Below are positions 6,898-9,571 of a stretch of 9,571 nucleotides of DNA, in pieces (within the stretch, counting starts at the first letter, position 1; every line of letters starts with the position of its first letter). This DNA comes from an uncultured Prevotella sp. GTDB lineage: Bacteria; Bacteroidota; Bacteroidia; Bacteroidales; Bacteroidaceae. Where the stretch lies: the NCBI GenBank assembly GCA_937892695.1, contig CALBJK010000174.1, forward strand, positions 1-9,571, in the 5' to 3' direction. Position numbers and translations under genes: made by a program. The notes under the pieces are model-generated. The model did not search any database and was not told the origin of the DNA. It was given only the letters and a program-made list of their open reading frames with translations.

Positions 6898-7278
6898 CTA
6901 CTTTTCACAGAAAGTCTTATACTCTTCGGCGTTCATAAGTTTGTCGAGTTCGCTCTTATCGGACAGCTCGACCTTTATAATCCAGTTGGCGAAAGCGTCT
7001 TTGTTGACCAGTTCGGGGGTGTCTTCGAGCGCTTCGTTCACCTCGACAACTTTTCCGGAAACGGGTGATATAAGGTCGCTTGCGGCCTTGACGCTCTCTA
7101 CTGCGCCGAAGTCGTCACCGGCTTCAATCTCGTCATCGACTTCGGGAAGGTCTACGTACACTACATTGCCTAAAGCATTCTGGGCATAATCGGTGATGCC
7201 GACGTAGCCATAGTTGCCTTCTACCTTTACAAACTCGTGCGACTCTGCATAAAAGAGTCCTTCAATTACCTTTGCCAT
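6898..7278 (-). CDS. gcvH: Glycine cleavage system H protein
   Basis: The lipoyl shuttle protein (126 residues, normal length) that carries the aminomethyl intermediate from P- to T-protein and its electrons to Lpd. The lipoylated lysine is Lys64 in GAVESVKAASD, inside the two-lobed lipoyl domain. Upstream YVGITDYAQNALGNVVYVDL (25-44) is the strongly conserved H-protein block, and SPVSGKVVEVNE (71-82) completes the hammerhead fold. LplA, encoded at the head of the cluster, is the likely enzyme that lipoylates it. The leader between gcvT and this gene is 105 bases, far longer than the downstream junctions. It contains the pseudoknot-like element at 7318-7357, so gcvH may be controlled separately. 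The start region is A-rich with no Shine-Dalgarno. Confidence 0.98.
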   Translation of the reverse strand: MAKVIEGLFYAESHEFVKVEGNYGYVGITDYAQNALGNVVYVDLPEVDDEIEAGDDFGAVESVKAASDLISPVSGKVVEVNEALEDTPELVNKDAFANWIIKVELSDKSELDKLMNAEEYKTFCEK

Positions 7279-7317
7279 ATTCTTTTGTTTTATTTGTTTA
7301 TACTTTGATTGTTGATT

Positions 7318-7357
7318 CTACGACATTCACACGATACCGTAGGAATGTTATGTATCG
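7318..7357 (-). promoter_or_regulatory. Predicted H-type pseudoknot in the gcvT-gcvH leader
   Basis: In the minus-strand RNA, CGAUAC (7357-7352) pairs with GUAUCG (7337-7332), and CUACG (7342-7338) with CGUAG (7322-7318). The pairs cross, with loops of 9 and 9 nt and no base between the helices, which is ideal geometry for a coaxially stacked H-type pseudoknot. The loops also hold ACAUUC and GAAUGU, which could pair in a competing hairpin. In all, 17 of 20 positions are complementary in three blocks with the same 20-base offset. It ends 39 bases before the gcvH ATG. It resembles no riboswitch I know. Its function is inferred only. Confidence 0.5.
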
Positions 7358-7359
7358 CA

Positions 7360-7380
7360 TCTGACGAAAATATAGTCAGA
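7360..7380 (-). promoter_or_regulatory. Stem-loop directly after the gcvT stop
   Basis: TCTGAC and GTCAGA form a perfect 6-bp stem with a 9-base AT-rich loop, three bases after the gcvT stop codon and two bases before the pseudoknot-like element. No T run follows, so it is not a classic terminator. A 3'-end stabiliser or processing site for the gcvT message is possible. Confidence 0.4.
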
Positions 7381-7383
7381 CCG

Positions 7384-8475
7384 TTATTTCTTGTAATGTT
7401 TGTCGTAGAAACGTTTTTTTACGACAGTTCCCACGAATGTCTTTTTGCGTATTTTCACTTCTACTTCGGTTCCGAGCTTGGCGTAGGCAGTATCAATGAG
7501 AGCCATGCAGACGCTTTTGTCAGTCGAGATAGAATGGTATCCTGTCGTAACTTCACCTATTTTCTTGCCGTCCTTCAGCACTTCGTAGCCGTGGCGGGGT
7601 ATGGCTTTGTCCTTCAACTCTATGCCTACGAGTTTCTGTACTGTGCCTTCAGCTTTTTGTTTTACGAGCGCTTCTTTGCCGATAAATTCTGGCTTGTCGA
7701 GTTTACAGAACATTCCGAGACCTGCCATGACGGGCGATATGTTCTCAGACAGTTCGTCGCCGTAGAGCGGCAGACCCACTTCGAAGCGCAACGTGTCGCG
7801 GCATCCCAGCCCGCATGGCTTGCATCGTCCGCTCGCGATGAGCTTGTCCCATGCGGCACGAATGTAGTCGTGGTCGCCGTAAATCTCGAATCCGTCTTCG
7901 CCGGTATAGCCGGTACGGCTGACGATGAGTTCGTGGCCGTCCTTTTCTTCTGTCTTTCCTGTGTAAAAAACAAGCTCCTTACAGTCAAGTCCGAGCACCT
8001 TTTCCACTACGCTTTCGGCTTCTGGTCCCTGTACGGCCAGTTGTCCATAGTAGTCCGAACAATTGCGAAGCTCTATGTCGAAACCCTCGGCGTGTTGCTG
8101 CATCCATGCAACGTCTTTGTCTATGTTGGATGCGTTGATGACGATGAAGTAGTTGTTGGTTCCCATCTTGTAGACGAGCATATCGTCGACCGTGCCACCG
8201 TCCTGGTAGAGCATCATGCCATAGAAGATTTTTCCGTCGGCCGCTCCTGTCACGTCGTTTGTGAAGATGTGGTTGACATATTTCTCGGCATCAGGACCTT
8301 TTACGGTCACTTCGCCCATGTGGGAGACATCGAACACTCCGCAATGTTGCCGCACTGCGTTGTGCTCTTCTATTATTGATGAATATTGTATCGGCATGTC
8401 GAAACCGCCGAAAGGCTGTATCAATGCTCCGAGAGCTACATGCTTGTCGTAAAGACATGTTCGTTTATTTTCCAT
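7384..8475 (-). CDS. gcvT: Aminomethyltransferase (glycine cleavage T protein)
   Basis: This 363-residue protein transfers the methylene carbon from aminomethyl-lipoyl-GcvH to tetrahydrofolate, releasing ammonia and giving 5,10-methylene-THF. Visible family blocks are FGGFDMPIQYSSI (22-34) and GVFDVSHMGEV (46-56). GGTVDDMLVYK (93-103) carries the catalytic Asp at 97/98. GYTGEDGFEIY (189-199) and CGLGCRDTLRFE (221-232) with its folate-site Arg follow. A C-terminal barrel domain (GYHSISTDKSVCMALID) completes a normal-length enzyme. It lies 97 bases after lplA and 105 bases before gcvH. These are the only two wide gaps in the cluster, so gcvT may be partly separate in expression. A long open frame on the opposite strand (7309-8379) is a shadow of this gene. 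Confidence 0.97.
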   Translation of the reverse strand: MENKRTCLYDKHVALGALIQPFGGFDMPIQYSSIIEEHNAVRQHCGVFDVSHMGEVTVKGPDAEKYVNHIFTNDVTGAADGKIFYGMMLYQDGGTVDDMLVYKMGTNNYFIVINASNIDKDVAWMQQHAEGFDIELRNCSDYYGQLAVQGPEAESVVEKVLGLDCKELVFYTGKTEEKDGHELIVSRTGYTGEDGFEIYGDHDYIRAAWDKLIASGRCKPCGLGCRDTLRFEVGLPLYGDELSENISPVMAGLGMFCKLDKPEFIGKEALVKQKAEGTVQKLVGIELKDKAIPRHGYEVLKDGKKIGEVTTGYHSISTDKSVCMALIDTAYAKLGTEVEVKIRKKTFVGTVVKKRFYDKHYKK

Positions 8476-8572
8476 TGTCTGGTAGTTTTATTTGTTCGTT
8501 TAGGGTTCTTCTTTTCAAAATGTTGAGTGATTGTCCTATTTCCTGTTAAGTTCAGAAAAACATATGCGGCAG

Positions 8573-9571
8573 CTACTTTTCTGGTTCGTCGCCGCTGTAG
8601 TCGTCGCCTTGCATCATCAGTCCGATGAAGTCTTCTTTCCGGAGATTGAGGATGATGTCGTCGAGGTGGCTGGGTAGTGCTTGCTCTATGGCCTGTCGGG
8701 TGAACGGGACGTTGTGCAGTTGTTGCAACATCTGTCTGTCGATGTCTCCTGTAAGGAAGTAGTCGCCCATAACGTTGACCGACTTGATGACATTGTTTTT
8801 AAGTTCTATCCTTATCTCTATTTCTCCGACATTCTCAATGCGTCCTTTTCGTATGACGGTGTAGCGTGGATTGTTGCCATAAACGAATTCGTCGGTGAGA
8901 TATTCCTTTTCTATTTCCTCTATCCCGTGTATGTCTTCGTCGTTGAGCCGCAGCAGGTCGTTGCAAAGATTCTCGCGGACGAAAGTCTTAAATGCCTCTA
9001 TGTCCAGCGACGTGTAGTTTTTCAGCAGATTGATGTGCTGCCTGACGCTCTGTATGCCTTTGCTCACGAGTTTTTCGTCAGAGGGTGTGATGCTGCCCAC
9101 CATGTTCTGCATATCGGTGTCGTAGAGCATCGTCCCGTGTACTATGCTTCGTCCGGGTATGTGATAGAAGGCGTTGCCCGAAACCTTGCGCCCATCTACC
9201 ATGATGTCGTTGCGTCCGTTGGCCACTGCCGGTATGCCGAGCTTCTGCAGCACTGCCACCACCATATTAATATAATGCGTAAACGTGAAGTTGACGTTCT
9301 CGTCCTCGGTGATGTATGAGAACATTATGTTGTTCATGTCAGCATAGACGCAGCCTCCTCCGCTCTTGCGGCGTACCATGTCGATGCCGTGCTTGCGGCA
9401 ATAGTCCTGGTTCACTTCGTTCTCGATGAGCTGGTTTCGTCCGAAGATAACGGTCGGTTCTACCTGCCACATAAAGAAATAGTCGCCGTCAGGAAACATT
9501 CTCGCCACATGTTCTTCCATGGCGAGATAGAATGGCAAGCGTCTTGTTGTGTTGTCTGGCAATGCAACGTA
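8573..9571 (-). CDS. lplA: Lipoate-protein ligase A (5' end outside the window)
   Basis: This protein activates lipoate with ATP and attaches it to lipoyl-domain lysines; here the obvious target is GcvH. Numbering from the TTG at 9562, motifs are RRKSGGGCVYAD (64-75, lipoyl-adenylate loop), GRNDIMVDGRKVSGNAFY (116-133, with the catalytic Lys in KVSGNA) and HGTML (142-146). A C-terminal accessory domain follows, with total visible length in the LplA range. The frame stays open to the edge: the codons before the TTG read Tyr-Val-Ala, then LPDNTTRRLPFYLAMEE. The natural start is thus probably an ATG just beyond 9571, and the TTG is an internal Leu. It is first in the cluster on the minus strand, and any operon promoter lies outside the window. 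Confidence 0.94.
   Translation of the reverse strand, partial: YVALPDNTTRRLPFYLAMEEHVARMFPDGDYFFMWQVEPTVIFGRNQLIENEVNQDYCRKHGIDMVRRKSGGGCVYADMNNIMFSYITEDENVNFTFTHYINMVVAVLQKLGIPAVANGRNDIMVDGRKVSGNAFYHIPGRSIVHGTMLYDTDMQNMVGSITPSDEKLVSKGIQSVRQHINLLKNYTSLDIEAFKTFVRENLCNDLLRLNDEDIHGIEEIEKEYLTDEFVYGNNPRYTVIRKGRIENVGEIEIRIELKNNVIKSVNVMGDYFLTGDIDRQMLQQLHNVPFTRQAIEQALPSHLDDIILNLRKEDFIGLMMQGDDYSGDEPEK

Noticed and set aside
7367..7374. TATATTTT on the minus strand as a -7 box for gcvH
   Set aside because: It is one base off TAnnTTTG and has no TTTG at the required distance upstream, so an internal promoter is not supported.
7309..8379. Plus-strand open frame of 356 codons
   Set aside because: It is antisense to gcvT, which has all family motifs. 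The translation is rich in Phe, Val, Cys and His without domain character, as expected from the complement of a coding gene.
7279..8572. A glycine riboswitch in the intergenic gaps of the cluster
   Set aside because: The two gaps (97 and 105 bases) are too short for the usual tandem aptamer and show none of its conserved core as far as I can see. One could still lie upstream of lplA outside the window.
8681..9319. Plus-strand open frame of 212 codons
   Set aside because: It is antisense to lplA and shows no family features; a shadow of the real gene.
1..9571. Mobile elements, CRISPR arrays or phage genes
   Set aside because: No transposase, integrase, regularly spaced repeats or terminal inverted repeats are visible. 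The tRNA genes show no duplicated 3' end that would mark an integrated element.

Overview
The window most likely comes from a member of the Bacteroidota, probably Bacteroidales close to Prevotella. This rests on three things: a TTTG / TAnnTTTG promoter in front of the tRNA genes (the sigma type of this phylum), mostly A-rich start regions without a Shine-Dalgarno, and tRNAs with no encoded CCA. I judged the protein character by eye, without a database, so the genus is a guess.

Layout. Positions 1-59 may hold the tail of an upstream gene. A promoter (82-113) then drives a plus-strand tRNA unit: tRNA-Ser(GCU) at 164-250 and tRNA-Glu(CUC) at 277-348, closed by a 20-bp terminator hairpin. Positions 399-516 contain two more hairpins and a terminator, and may be a small structured RNA. 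All protein genes from 582 to the right edge are on the minus strand. Read in the direction of transcription they are lplA (cut by the window edge), gcvT, gcvH, gcvPA, gcvPB and lpd, then a strong terminator (2666-2713). After it come yaaA and a lipoprotein of the iron/cobalamin-binding type.

How the genes work together. The six-gene cluster is a self-contained glycine cleavage unit. GcvPA/GcvPB (P-protein) decarboxylates glycine and loads the aminomethyl group onto the lipoyl arm of GcvH. GcvT releases ammonia and passes the one-carbon unit to tetrahydrofolate. Lpd reoxidises the lipoyl arm with NAD+. LplA attaches scavenged lipoate to GcvH, so the cluster also supplies its own cofactor loading. 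The yaaA/lipoprotein pair suggests a separate iron-related unit.

The most unusual signal is in the 105-base gcvT-gcvH gap. At 7318-7357 three pairs of complementary blocks are laid out in parallel order with the same 20-nt offset. This predicts an H-type RNA pseudoknot that competes with a hairpin, 39 nt upstream of gcvH, with a further hairpin just upstream next to the gcvT stop. I recognise no known riboswitch class there. It is the best candidate for an undescribed regulatory element in this window.
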